From positions 1 through 64,000 of the forward strand of contig NZ_JACJHY010000001.1 of the NCBI RefSeq assembly GCF_014138625.1: a stretch of DNA of 64,000 nucleotides. The letters run 5' to 3'. Origin of the DNA: Aminobacter ciceronei (GTDB taxonomy: Bacteria > Pseudomonadota > Alphaproteobacteria > Rhizobiales > Rhizobiaceae). The notes under the pieces were generated by a model. It saw nothing but the letters and a program-made list of their open reading frames with translations, made no database searches and was not told the origin of the DNA. Positions within the stretch are counted from its first letter, which is position 1. The number at the start of each line of letters is the position of its first letter. Both the position numbers and the translations under genes were made by a program. Below, piece after piece: positions 56,250 through 64,000 of the stretch.

Positions 56250-57126
56250 TCCAGAGCTTTACCCCGCCGACATCCATCACGAGCACGCCTCGCTTGCCGT
56301 CACCGAACGCCCGCTGGCGCGCGCGGCCTTGATGCTGCTCGCCTTCGGCTTCCTCGCCATCTTCCTGCTTCTGCCGCTGGTGGTGGTGTTCGAGCAGGCG
56401 TTTTCACGCGGCATCGGCGCCTTCCTCGGCGCCATCAACGAGCATGACACGATTGCCGCGATCAAGCTGACACTTCTGGTTGCCGTCATTTCGGTGCCGC
56501 TCAACCTGGTGTTCGGCGTCGCCGCCGCCTGGGCGATCGCCAAGTTCGAGTTCAAGGGCAAGGCTTTCCTGATCACCCTGATCGACCTGCCCTTCTCGGT
56601 CTCGCCTGTCATTTCGGGCCTGGTCTATGTGCTGTTGTTCGGCGCATCGAGCCTGCTCGGGCCCTGGCTCAAGCTGCACGGCATCGTCATCCTGTTTGCC
56701 GTGCCGGGCATCGTGCTGGCGACTGTCTTTGTCACCTTCCCCTTCGTTGCCCGCGAATTGATCCCGCTGATGCAGGAACAAGGCACCGGCGACGAGGAGG
56801 CAGCCCTGTCGCTCGGCGCCAATGGCTGGCAGACCTTCTGGCATGTGACGCTGCCCAACATCAAATGGGGCCTGCTCTATGGTGTCTTGCTGTGCAACGC
56901 CCGTGCCATGGGCGAGTTCGGTGCGGTGTCGGTGGTCTCGGGCCACATCAGGGGCCTGACCAACACCATGCCGCTGCATGTCGAGATCCTTTACAACGAA
57001 TACAATGCCGTCGGCGCCTTTGCCGTGGCGTCCGTGCTCGCCGGCCTCGCGCTTGTGACGCTTGTGCTCAAAACCCTTCTCGAGCTCCGCTACGGTGCCG
57101 AGATTGCCGCCACGCGCGGACACTGA
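56242..57126 (+). CDS. cysW: Sulfate ABC transporter permease CysW
   Basis: This 294-aa permease has six membrane segments. Its family stretch is [30 protein letters not shown] followed by [20 protein letters not shown], as in CysW. The ATG at 56242 lies inside the end of cysT (8-bp overlap). It is the second half of the channel. Confidence 0.94.
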   Translation: MADPELYPADIHHEHASLAVTERPLARAALMLLAFGFLAIFLLLPLVVVFEQAFSRGIGAFLGAINEHDTIAAIKLTLLVAVISVPLNLVFGVAAAWAIAKFEFKGKAFLITLIDLPFSVSPVISGLVYVLLFGASSLLGPWLKLHGIVILFAVPGIVLATVFVTFPFVARELIPLMQEQGTGDEEAALSLGANGWQTFWHVTLPNIKWGLLYGVLLCNARAMGEFGAVSVVSGHIRGLTNTMPLHVEILYNEYNAVGAFAVASVLAGLALVTLVLKTLLELRYGAEIAATRGH

Positions 57127-57139
57127 CAGAGGTCGATCG

Positions 57140-58189
57140 ATGGAAGTTCGCGTTTCAAATGTGCGCAAGGAATTCGACCGGTTTCCGGCGCTGCGCGACG
57201 TCTCGCTCGACATCAGGTCGGGTGAGCTGATTGCGCTGCTTGGCCCCTCCGGTTCGGGCAAGACCACGCTTCTGCGCCTCATCGCCGGCCTCGAGCGGCC
57301 GACGCGCGGCACAATCTTCTTCGGCGACGAGGATGCCTCGAACCGAACGATCCAGGAGCGCAATGTCGGCTTCGTGTTCCAGCACTACGCCCTGTTCCGC
57401 CACATGACGGTGGCCGACAATATCGGCTTCGGCCTTAAGGTCAGACCCTCGGCCAAACGCCCGACCAGAGCGGAGATCCGCCGCCGCGCCTCGGAACTGC
57501 TCGATCTGGTGCAGCTCGGCGGGTTGGAAAAGCGCTACCCGGCCCAGCTTTCGGGCGGCCAGCGCCAGCGCGTCGCCCTTGCCCGCGCCATGGCGATCGA
57601 GCCCAAGGTGCTGTTGCTCGACGAGCCGTTCGGCGCGCTCGACGCCCAGGTCCGGCGCGAACTTCGGCGCTGGCTGCGCGAGATCCACGACGCCACCGGC
57701 CACACCACCATCTTCGTCACGCACGACCAGGAAGAGGCGCTCGAACTCGCCGACCGCGTTGTGGTGATGAGCCAGGGCCGCATCGAGCAGATCGGCACCG
57801 CCGACGAGGTCTACGACACGCCGAACTCGCCCTTCGTCTACGGCTTCATCGGCGAGTCGAGTTCGCTGCCGGTCAAGGTCGAGGACGGCCAGGTGTGGAT
57901 TTCGGACCGCCCGATCGGGCTGGCGACGCCCGAGCTCGCCGATGGCGAGGCCATCCTCTATTTCCGCCCGCACGACATCGAGCTGCTGGAGGAGTGCAAT
58001 GGCTGCATCGCCGGCACGGTGGCAGCCAGCCGGCGCGTCGCCGGCACCCGACGAGTCGAACTCGAAATCGGCGGCAGCCGCGAGCGCATCGAGATCGAGC
58101 TGCCGGTCGGGCACCCTGCGGCACAGAAGAGCCGCGTGGCGTTCAGGCCGAAGCGCTGGAAGGTGTTTCCCAAGGCCGTCGAGGGTTGA
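57140..58189 (+). CDS. cysA: Sulfate ABC transporter ATP-binding protein CysA
   Basis: This 349-aa ATPase has Walker A GPSGSGKTT (35-43), LSGGQRQRVALARAM, LLLDEPFGALDAQVRREL and the switch His in IFVTHDQEEALELADRV. The C-terminal regulatory region (FRPHDIELLEE...TVAASRRVAG) is the TOBE-like domain of CysA. The frame is open to 57062, but ATG 57140 has AGAGG upstream and lies 13 bp after cysW. It completes the importer. Confidence 0.94.
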   Translation: MEVRVSNVRKEFDRFPALRDVSLDIRSGELIALLGPSGSGKTTLLRLIAGLERPTRGTIFFGDEDASNRTIQERNVGFVFQHYALFRHMTVADNIGFGLKVRPSAKRPTRAEIRRRASELLDLVQLGGLEKRYPAQLSGGQRQRVALARAMAIEPKVLLLDEPFGALDAQVRRELRRWLREIHDATGHTTIFVTHDQEEALELADRVVVMSQGRIEQIGTADEVYDTPNSPFVYGFIGESSSLPVKVEDGQVWISDRPIGLATPELADGEAILYFRPHDIELLEECNGCIAGTVAASRRVAGTRRVELEIGGSRERIEIELPVGHPAAQKSRVAFRPKRWKVFPKAVEG

Positions 58190-58249
58190 GCAACGGGCTG
58201 CTGTCCCTGGCCCTGCCTTCATAGGTCTCACCCGCAGGGTAATGAAATA

Positions 58250-58280
58250 CGAGGTGTCACCGCCCGGCGGCGACACCTCG
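58250..58280 (+). terminator. Hairpin downstream of cysA
   Basis: A stem of CGAGGTGTC/GACACCTCG continues into CCGCC/GGCGG with two single-base mismatches, starting 60 bp past the cysA stop. There is no T tract. It may end or protect the sulfate operon transcript. Confidence 0.5.
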
Positions 58281-58336
58281 GTGATCACAAGATAGGGAGA
58301 ACTGAAATCGCCCGACCAACTTGTGCATCAAGGCCG

Positions 58337-58630
58337 TCAGTCCATGATGTAGACGACCTTGCGCGTCTGCGGATCGATGAGAACAGTACGGCCGTCCATC
58401 ACGACATACTGATACTTGTTGTCGGCAAGTGCGCCTGGCTTCAGAATGTCCGGAATGATCGCACCAACGACCAGTTCGAAGTTGGACGGACGTTCAACGA
58501 TCACTGGATTGGTCTTCACATACTCGCGGACGATCACTTGTTCTTCGGGAGTAATGACAACAGTCTGGGCAGCGGCGAACGCGGTGCTGGCGAGCAGCAT
58601 GGTTACAGCAAGTGTGCTTCGGAAAGTCAT
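58337..58630 (-). CDS. DUF1236 exported protein
   Basis: This 97-aa protein has a signal peptide (LAVTMLLASTAFAAAQ). The DUF1236 domain has ITPEEQVIVREYVKTNP and VVMDGRTVLIDPQTRKVVYIMD, the beta strand pair that repeats in rhizobial DUF1236 proteins. Function is unknown. GGAGGATAG precedes the ATG at 58630. Confidence 0.82.
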   Translation of the reverse strand: MTFRSTLAVTMLLASTAFAAAQTVVITPEEQVIVREYVKTNPVIVERPSNFELVVGAIIPDILKPGALADNKYQYVVMDGRTVLIDPQTRKVVYIMD

Positions 58631-58655
58631 ACCACTATCCTCCTCGGTTGATGGA

Positions 58656-58989
58656 TTAACAACCGGTGGGGAGCGAAACGGTTCCGTGATTTGTGCGGCG
58701 ACGCCGCCGCAGCTTGGATGAGTTGGCGGGCGTCGGGCGTGATTGGACATTCGAAAAGCTGGTATCAGGTCTGAAAGATCGGCGCCGTGATGCAGGGCAT
58801 GGCAACCGTGTCGTCGTCAGCACCTCTGAAAGCGCATCACGATTGATCTCGAAGGCTGTCGCGAGTTGCTCGATCTCGCCGTAGATCGGGTGATAGCTGT
58901 AGTCCCGCTCGTCATAGAAGCTCTGTGTCCAATCCGTGCAGCGTCTCGATGACGTTGTTGATGCGCCCGCGCCATTGTTCGTTGTCCAT
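58656..58989 (-). pseudogene. Probable frameshifted small gene
   Basis: On the minus strand an ATG at 58989 with GGTGGG upstream starts MDNEQWRGRINNVIETLHGL and stops after 25 codons. In the next frame, the sequence continues smoothly as TQSFYDERDYSYHPIYGEIE followed by QLATAFEINRDALSEVL. Together the two halves read like one helical protein broken by a one-base shift near 58925. The end runs into a basic tail without character. It fills most of the 470 bp between DUF1236 and aapM, where no other gene is seen. It is not a remnant of aapP as far as I can tell. Confidence 0.4.
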
Positions 58990-59100
58990 GATCCCACCGG
59001 CAGTCAGCAGTTGGTTGCCGACCACTTTGGGCAAAGCTTGTCGAAGCCACAATATTCCTGCCGGGACGACTTCACGCTGTCCCGGTGTATTCGCAGGCTT

Positions 59101-60195
59101 TTACCGATACGACGTGTTGAAATGCCGCTCGAGGAACCGGCTGTAAACTCCCATCAGCGCGCTGAACAGAAAATAGACCGCTGCGGCAAAGACATACCCC
59201 TCAAGCACGGCGATGCCTTGCCAGTCGGGGTCGCGGAGCGCGGTGCGAACTGTGTCGAGGAAGTCGAGCAGGCCGATGATGGTGACCAGCGTGGTGTCCT
59301 GGAAGAAGGCGATGAACAGGCTGACCAGCGCCGGGATGACCTTCTTCAGCGCCTGCGGCAATATGATCTTGAACATCACCTGCCAGTAATGCAGCCCAAG
59401 CGCGCGGCCGGCTTCGAACTGGCCCGATGGCACGTCCTGCAGGCCGCCGCGCACGATCTCGGCGATGTAGGCGGCGGCAAACAGGATGATCGCCACCTGC
59501 GCGCGCAACAGCTTGTCGATGGTGACGCCGTCGGGCATGAACAGCGGCAGCATGACGGCGGCCATGAACAGGATGCTGATCAGCGGCACGCCGCGCACAA
59601 GCTCGATGAAACCTATGCCAAGCACGCGGATGGCCGGCAGATGTGAGGCGCGCGCCAGCGCGAGGCCGATGCCGAGCGGAAGCGCGAAGGCAAGACCGAC
59701 GAAAGACAGCATGAAGGACAGCGGCAGGCCGCCCCATTTCGAGGTTGGCACCGCTGTAAGGCCTAAGATGCCGCCGGCCATCAGCACATAGAGACCGGGC
59801 AGGATGACGACCGCCCAGGCGATCAGCAGGCCCCTGCCCCAGACGCGCGGCACCATCGATACCCCGCAGGCGCCGAGGAACAGGACAAGTGCCACCAGCG
59901 GGCGCCATTGCTCCTCGAACGGGTAGAAGCCGAACAGCATGTAGCGCAGCTTGTCGGTGAGGAACGGCCAGCATGCGCCGGAGCTTTGCTTGCAGGCGTC
60001 CGAGCCACCGTCGAAGACGGCGTTCAAAAACAGCCAGCCAAATGCCGCCTTGGCAAGCAGCAGGATGAGCGCGCCGCAGACGAGCGTGACGAGCGCATTG
60101 CCCGGCGTACCTAAATAGGCGCTGCGCCACTCGGAGCGCCGCGCAGGGCGGGCGACGGCTTCCATGGCTGCGGGAATGACCTGGGTGTCGCTCAT
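59101..60195 (-). CDS. aapM: General L-amino acid ABC transporter permease AapM
   Basis: This 364-aa permease is of the polar amino acid (HisMQ) class with the long N-terminal extension typical of AapM/BztC. The amino acid permease loop IVRGGLQDVPSGQFEAGRALGL and FQDTTLVTIIGLLDFL are clear. It begins one base after aapQ. The ATPase aapP, normally next, is not downstream. Confidence 0.92.
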   Translation of the reverse strand: MSDTQVIPAAMEAVARPARRSEWRSAYLGTPGNALVTLVCGALILLLAKAAFGWLFLNAVFDGGSDACKQSSGACWPFLTDKLRYMLFGFYPFEEQWRPLVALVLFLGACGVSMVPRVWGRGLLIAWAVVILPGLYVLMAGGILGLTAVPTSKWGGLPLSFMLSFVGLAFALPLGIGLALARASHLPAIRVLGIGFIELVRGVPLISILFMAAVMLPLFMPDGVTIDKLLRAQVAIILFAAAYIAEIVRGGLQDVPSGQFEAGRALGLHYWQVMFKIILPQALKKVIPALVSLFIAFFQDTTLVTIIGLLDFLDTVRTALRDPDWQGIAVLEGYVFAAAVYFLFSALMGVYSRFLERHFNTSYR

Positions 60196-60196
60196 G

Positions 60197-61345
60197 TCAG
60201 CGCGCCTTCAGCGCGACACGCGCATTGTACCAGTTCATGAACAGCGAGATCGCCACCGACAGGCCGAGATAGATGCCCATGAAAATGGCGATGGTCTCCA
60301 TCGCCTGGCCGGTCTGGTTCATGATGGTGTTGGAGACCATGACGAGGTCGGGATAGCCGATGGCGATCGCCAGCGAGCTGTTCTTGAAAACGGTGAGATA
60401 GGTGTTGGTCAAAGGCGGGATGATGACCCTGAGCGCCTGCGGCAGCACGACGAGGCGGAGCGTGCGCGAGCGCGGCAGGCCGAGCGCCTGGGCGGCTTCC
60501 CACTGGCCCTTGCTGACCGCCTGGATGCCCGCACGCACGATCTCGGCGACGCTGGCAGAAAGGTTGAGCATCAGGCCAATGAGCAGTGCCACGAACTCCG
60601 GACGGATCTGCAGCCCACCGGTGAGGCGGAAGCGCCCGGCTTCGGGTGCGCTCCAGCTCAGCGAGATCGCACCGCTGGCCCAGACGGCGAGCACCGGCAG
60701 CACGAGCAGGACGAGCGCAAAAATCCAGCCGGCATTGGCCTTGCCGCTTTGGATGCGCCGGCGCTGGCTGACAGCGCGCACGACGAGTGCCGCAACGACG
60801 CCGAACGCCAGCGCCGCGAAGGTCAGCCCGAAACCGCTCTGCCATTCGACCGCAGGCATGGCGAGGCCGCTGTTGGAGAGGAAGAAGCCGGGAAACAGCT
60901 GGATCGCCTGGCGTACCGGCGGGAACACCAGGATGATCAGGAAATACCACAGGAACAGATAGAGCAGCAGCGGCACGTTGCGCAGCAGTTCGACATAGGC
61001 AAGCATCAGCCGGCTGAGCAGCGGGTTCGTCGACATGCGTCCGATGCCGACGAGCACGCCGATGAAGGTGCCGAACAATGCCGCGAGGAGCGATACCTTG
61101 ATGGTGTTGATCAGCCCGACGAGGATGGCGCGGGCCACTGTATCGGTCGGCCCGTAGGCGATCGAACTTTCGCTGATGGCGATGCCGGCCTGTCTGGAGA
61201 GGAAGTCGAAGCCGGTGGCGATGTCCTGCTTGGCCAGGTTCGCGCTCGCGGTCGCGTACATCGCCGAGGCGGCGAGCAGCACCAGCGAAATGGCCAGAAA
61301 TTGGTAGAAGACCGCACGAAACCGCGCGTCGTTCAAAAACAGCAT
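60197..61345 (-). CDS. aapQ: General L-amino acid ABC transporter permease AapQ
   Basis: This 382-aa permease has HisMQ-type features (EIVRAGIQAVSKGQWEAAQALGLPRSRTLRLVVLPQALR) and the long N-terminal membrane region seen in AapQ/BztB (FDFLSRQAGIAISES). It forms the channel with AapM. It follows aapJ after a 95-bp gap holding a strong hairpin. Confidence 0.92.
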   Translation of the reverse strand: MLFLNDARFRAVFYQFLAISLVLLAASAMYATASANLAKQDIATGFDFLSRQAGIAISESSIAYGPTDTVARAILVGLINTIKVSLLAALFGTFIGVLVGIGRMSTNPLLSRLMLAYVELLRNVPLLLYLFLWYFLIILVFPPVRQAIQLFPGFFLSNSGLAMPAVEWQSGFGLTFAALAFGVVAALVVRAVSQRRRIQSGKANAGWIFALVLLVLPVLAVWASGAISLSWSAPEAGRFRLTGGLQIRPEFVALLIGLMLNLSASVAEIVRAGIQAVSKGQWEAAQALGLPRSRTLRLVVLPQALRVIIPPLTNTYLTVFKNSSLAIAIGYPDLVMVSNTIMNQTGQAMETIAIFMGIYLGLSVAISLFMNWYNARVALKAR

Positions 61346-61402
61346 GGGCGCGCCGATGTCCGAAAGCCGATGTCAGATTGCTGGAGCCAGGGGAACAAGA
61401 AC

Positions 61403-61433
61403 AAGGTCCGCGCCGGCTGAAGGCGCGGACCTT
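61403..61433 (-). other. Intercistronic hairpin between aapJ and aapQ
   Basis: A perfect 12-bp stem (61403-61414 with 61422-61433, seven-base loop) sits 7 bp beyond the aapJ stop. The following bases are only partly T-rich. It probably stabilises the aapJ message or partly terminates, so that the binding protein exceeds the membrane subunits. Confidence 0.7.
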
Positions 61434-61440
61434 GCACTTC

Positions 61441-62463
61441 TTAGCGGACCGGCGGTGCGTAGAGCAGGCCCCCGGCATTCCACTGCGTGTTGGGACCACG
61501 CGTCATGCCGAGCTTGGTCTTTTCACCGAGATTGCGGTCAAACACCTCGGCATAGTTGCCGACGCCCTTGATGATGTTGTAGCCCCACTTGCTGTCGAGG
61601 CCGAGCATCTTGCCGAGTTCGTCGGCGCCGCCCAGCATGCGCTGGATCTCGGGATCCTCGCGTTTCGCCATCTCGTCGACATTGGCCTGGGTGATGCCCT
61701 TCTCCTCGGCGGCCATCAGCATGTAGACCGACCACGAAACGATGTCGCGCCAGTTGGAATCGTTCTGGCGCACGGCGGGCGCCAGCGGCTCCTTGGAGAT
61801 GGTTTCGGGCAGCAGCACGTAGTCGTCGGGATTGTTGGCGACGGCGCGGATCGAGGCGAGGTCGGAGCGGTCAGACGAGATTGCCTCGCAGCGGCCGGAA
61901 TAGAACGCGGCGCGATTCTCGTCGGGGCTCTCTAACACCACCAGCTCGAACTTGCCGCCTACAGTGCGGAAGAAGTCGGTCAGGTTCTGCGAGGTGGTGG
62001 TGCCGGGCAGCGTGCAGATCGCAGCGTCGGTCAGCTCCTTGGCAGAGGCGACGCCGAGCGACTTGGGCACCAGGAGGCCCTGGCCGTCATAAAACACGGT
62101 CGGGCCGAAATCGATGCCGAGCGAGGCTTCGCGCGAGAAGGTCGCCGTCGTCTGGCGCGACAGCACGTCGATCTCGCCCGACTGCAGCGCCTGGAAGCGC
62201 GTGTTGATGTTGGTCAGGACGAAGTCGACCTTGTCGGCGTCGCCGAACACGGCAGCCGCGATCGCGCGGCAGATGTCGGCGTCAAAACCCTGCATGCGGC
62301 CCTTGTCGTCGGCAGCTGCAAAGCCCGGCGTGCTGAGCGAGACGCCGCAGATCAACTTGCCGCGCGCCTTGACGGTTTCGAGCGTGGTGGCGGACTGCGC
62401 CGCGGTCGCGCCCACCATGAGTGCAGCCGTTGCAGCGCAGAGCGCCAGGAATTTACGTTTCAT
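61441..62463 (-). CDS. aapJ: General L-amino acid ABC transporter binding protein AapJ
   Basis: This 340-aa periplasmic SBP_bac_3 protein has a signal peptide (LALCAATAALMVGATAAQSA). The family motif GFDADICRAIAAAVFGD is preceded by TVKARGKLICGVS and followed by DVLSRQTTATFSREA, typical of AapJ/BztA. Broad L-amino acid uptake is the known role in rhizobia. The ATG at 62463 has AGGGAGGG upstream. Two GntR-like boxes lie in the promoter. Confidence 0.93.
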   Translation of the reverse strand: MKRKFLALCAATAALMVGATAAQSATTLETVKARGKLICGVSLSTPGFAAADDKGRMQGFDADICRAIAAAVFGDADKVDFVLTNINTRFQALQSGEIDVLSRQTTATFSREASLGIDFGPTVFYDGQGLLVPKSLGVASAKELTDAAICTLPGTTTSQNLTDFFRTVGGKFELVVLESPDENRAAFYSGRCEAISSDRSDLASIRAVANNPDDYVLLPETISKEPLAPAVRQNDSNWRDIVSWSVYMLMAAEEKGITQANVDEMAKREDPEIQRMLGGADELGKMLGLDSKWGYNIIKGVGNYAEVFDRNLGEKTKLGMTRGPNTQWNAGGLLYAPPVR

Positions 62464-62558
62464 GCTTTCCCTCCCTTGATGTGACCGCAGGCCGCCATGC
62501 CACGTCTCCCCCGGCATGGGCGCCGCCCCGGTCGGTCGCGGGGCTATGTATGCATAGA

Positions 62559-62602
62559 TTGTGTACGATTTGGAAGGCTAATGTTGGCCAATATGTATAC
62601 AA
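62559..62602. promoter_or_regulatory. Paired GntR-like boxes upstream of aapJ
   Basis: TTGTGTACGA (62559-62568) and ATGTATACAA (62593-62602) are related near-palindromes with centres 34 bp apart, about three helical turns. They resemble the box at 9324. They lie 96-139 bp upstream of aapJ and also within the AT-rich 198-bp gap that follows uspA. Confidence 0.45.
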
Positions 62603-62661
62603 TTATTCATGTATGTGGATTGCGCTCCGCCAGACCAGCGGAGCGCGGCAACGAATGTCGC

Positions 62662-63108
62662 CTAGCGAACGACAAGCACCGGCGTATGGGCGTATTGGAC
62701 AACTTTGGCCGTCTGGCTGCCCAGCAGCAGGCGGCCCACCCCGCGACGACCATGAGAGGCCATGACGATCAGGTCGCATCCAAGCTTCTGAGCTTTCTCC
62801 ACGATCGCTTCCGCGGCAGAATCGGCAGTAACCTGAACAAGGTCGGGGGCGATGCCGATTTCGTCGGCGACTTGTCTGGCCGATCCCAGGATTGTCTCGG
62901 CAAATTCCTTCTGGCTGGCGTCGTAGCGTCGAATGTCATTGTCCCCTGCAACCCAGCCCGTCACCGTCGTGCCCTGCAGCGGAAATGGCTTTGTCACGAT
63001 GACGACAGTGGCCTTGCTTCCGATGCTCTTGGCCAGCTTGAGGCCGTGCTCGACACCCTTTTGTGAGATGATCGATCCATCAGTCGCAACAAGAATGTGG
63101 CTGTACAT
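62662..63108 (-). CDS. Universal stress protein (UspA family)
   Basis: This 148-aa cytosolic protein has the Usp fold: HILVATDGSIISQKGVEHGL at the N-terminus and the ATP-binding loop SHGRRGVGRLLLGSQTAKV. Because the G-2X-G-9X-G(S/T) motif is intact, it is of the ATP-binding type. ATG 63108 has AAGGGGAA upstream. No obvious partner gene. Confidence 0.9.
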   Translation of the reverse strand: MYSHILVATDGSIISQKGVEHGLKLAKSIGSKATVVIVTKPFPLQGTTVTGWVAGDNDIRRYDASQKEFAETILGSARQVADEIGIAPDLVQVTADSAAEAIVEKAQKLGCDLIVMASHGRRGVGRLLLGSQTAKVVQYAHTPVLVVR

Positions 63109-63267
63109 GCAATTCCCCTTTCTCGATGCCTTCGAGACAAGGTGTAGCACTCACAGCCGTTTCGGTTTTGACATAGGTCAAATAGCGGTGCAGGTCGCAT
63201 GACCAAAGTCTGCTCCGGGCCGCGCTCTTTCCGAGGCGAGCGCGTGTAGCCTTCGACGAAGGCCTCC

Positions 63268-64000
63268 TTACGGCGTGTTTCCACTGACGATGGTGTCGCC
63301 TGCCGTTGTCAGAACACCGCTGTTGCCTCGCCCGACGAGGCGATTGTCGCGTACGGCCACGCCGGAGGACCAGACATAAACGCCATGCGGACCAGCTGAA
63401 GTCACGGTGTTGTTTTCCACCACCCCGTTGTGGCTGTTGAAGCCTATGGATACGCCATGCGAATTGTTCGGGTTCGTGGTCGTCAGGGTGTTGCCGATGA
63501 CAGTGTTGGAGGCTGACCCCACCACGGCGACGGTCGTTGCGTTCTCGCCGTTGGTCGTCACTGTGTTTCCTGATATGGTGCTGTTGGCGCCGTAGCGCAG
63601 AAGGATGCCGGTAGCGCCGCGCGCGCGCGTCGTCACAGAATTGCCGCTCACCGTCAGGTTGTCGCTTCCTTCGGTCATGATGCCGAAGGCCGCCGTGTTG
63701 AGCGACAGGTAGGTATCGTTCGTTGTGTTGGTGGCCACGGTGTTGCCGGCAATGGTGGCGCCGTCGCTGTCGACAAGGCGTATCCCGCGGCTCATGTAAT
63801 TGTTGGTGGTCACCCTGTTGCCGGAAATTGCGATACCGGCGCTACCAGTGACGTTGATGCCGTTGGCCAGTTCGCCATTGATGGTGATGGTGTTGTTGGC
63901 GATCGTCAGGCCGCCGCTGTTGCTGACCGACAGGCCATGGGCCGGGCGCGCCAACGAATGGGCGTCGTTGTAGCCGCTGCCATTGCCATTGGTGGTGATG
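63268..64000 (-). CDS. Right-handed parallel beta-helix repeat protein (3' part)
   Basis: The frame is open from the right edge to the stop at 63268, so the N-terminus lies beyond the window. At least 243 residues are visible. They consist of repeats of about 21-28 residues with Asn ladders: ISGNRVTTNNYMSRGI, IAGNTVATNT, VSGNSVTTRARGATGI, ISGNTVTTNG, VIGNTLTTTN and VVENNTVTSAGPHGVYV. This is the Pfam beta-helix/NosD-like pattern found in pectate lyases, C5-epimerases and surface proteins. It ends abruptly in IVSGNTP. Whether it is an enzyme or a structural protein cannot be told from this part. Confidence 0.85.
   Translation of the reverse strand, partial: ITTNGNGSGYNDAHSLARPAHGLSVSNSGGLTIANNTITINGELANGINVTGSAGIAISGNRVTTNNYMSRGIRLVDSDGATIAGNTVATNTTNDTYLSLNTAAFGIMTEGSDNLTVSGNSVTTRARGATGILLRYGANSTISGNTVTTNGENATTVAVVGSASNTVIGNTLTTTNPNNSHGVSIGFNSHNGVVENNTVTSAGPHGVYVWSSGVAVRDNRLVGRGNSGVLTTAGDTIVSGNTP

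Noticed and set aside
58631-59100. Remnant of aapP downstream of aapM
   Set aside because: No Walker, LSGGQ or DEP-like stretch is found in any frame of this gap.

Overview
The window is GC-rich chromosomal DNA from an alphaproteobacterium. It most resembles Rhizobiales of the Mesorhizobium/Aminobacter/Phyllobacteriaceae type. The reasons are the rhizobial-style general amino acid transporter genes (aapJ, aapQ, aapM), an IalB-family protein, a DUF1236 protein, a DUF2778 L,D-transpeptidase-like protein, and intergenic palindromic elements of the kind common in Mesorhizobium. I see no rRNA, tRNA, CRISPR array, prophage or transposase. It is mostly ordinary chromosome with several metabolic and envelope clusters.

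Layout. 0-9 kb: ettA with its terminator, a Tat-exported amidohydrolase, a small orphan protein, a DUF2778 protein, a CDF-like cation transporter, an ABC-2 exporter pair and an alpha/beta hydrolase. 9-15 kb: a translationally coupled CoA-transferase/thiamine-diphosphate enzyme pair behind a GntR-like operator, then a GT2/LAB_N/GT39 set likely to modify lipid A or LPS through a polyprenyl-phosphate sugar. 15-31 kb: a reductive pyrimidine catabolism locus. A four-gene ABC importer, dihydropyrimidinase, an M20 N-carbamoyl-beta-alanine hydrolase, a cupin and an omega-amino acid transaminase lie on the minus strand, divergent from rutR. preT and preA lie at 28.4-31.0 kb. RutR-like operators sit in front of the transaminase and of preT. 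Between the two halves lie an RHH/EF-hand protein, an Rrf2-AhpD-like-DoxX operon, an AprI/Inh-type inhibitor and an NTF2-like protein.

31-38 kb: an inverted repeat and a terminator, then a dipeptide-type ABC importer whose two ATPases are fused. 38-54 kb: an envelope block, with tamA-tamB on the minus strand diverging from an alpha-2-macroglobulin gene and pbpC on the plus strand. A YadA-like small surface protein and an IalB protein follow. A degenerate copy of the pbpC 3' end then sits immediately before, and overlaps the start of, an unknown 130-aa gene. This suggests that the YadA-like/IalB pair was inserted into a former pbpC-orf130 operon. 54-58 kb: sulfate/thiosulfate importer sbp-cysT-cysW-cysA. 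58-64 kb: DUF1236, a probable frameshifted small gene, aapM-aapQ-aapJ without an adjacent aapP, uspA, and the 3' part of a right-handed beta-helix protein that runs off the window.

How the genes work together: uracil or thymine enters through the ABC importer and is reduced by PreT/PreA. The ring is opened by dihydropyrimidinase, the carbamoyl group is removed by the M20 enzyme, and the beta-amino acid is transaminated to a semialdehyde, probably under RutR control. The envelope block combines outer-membrane assembly (TamA/TamB), periplasmic protease trapping (A2M), cell-wall repair (PbpC) and two candidate surface or host-interaction proteins. Gene calls rest on motif recognition from the translated sequence. 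No database search was run.
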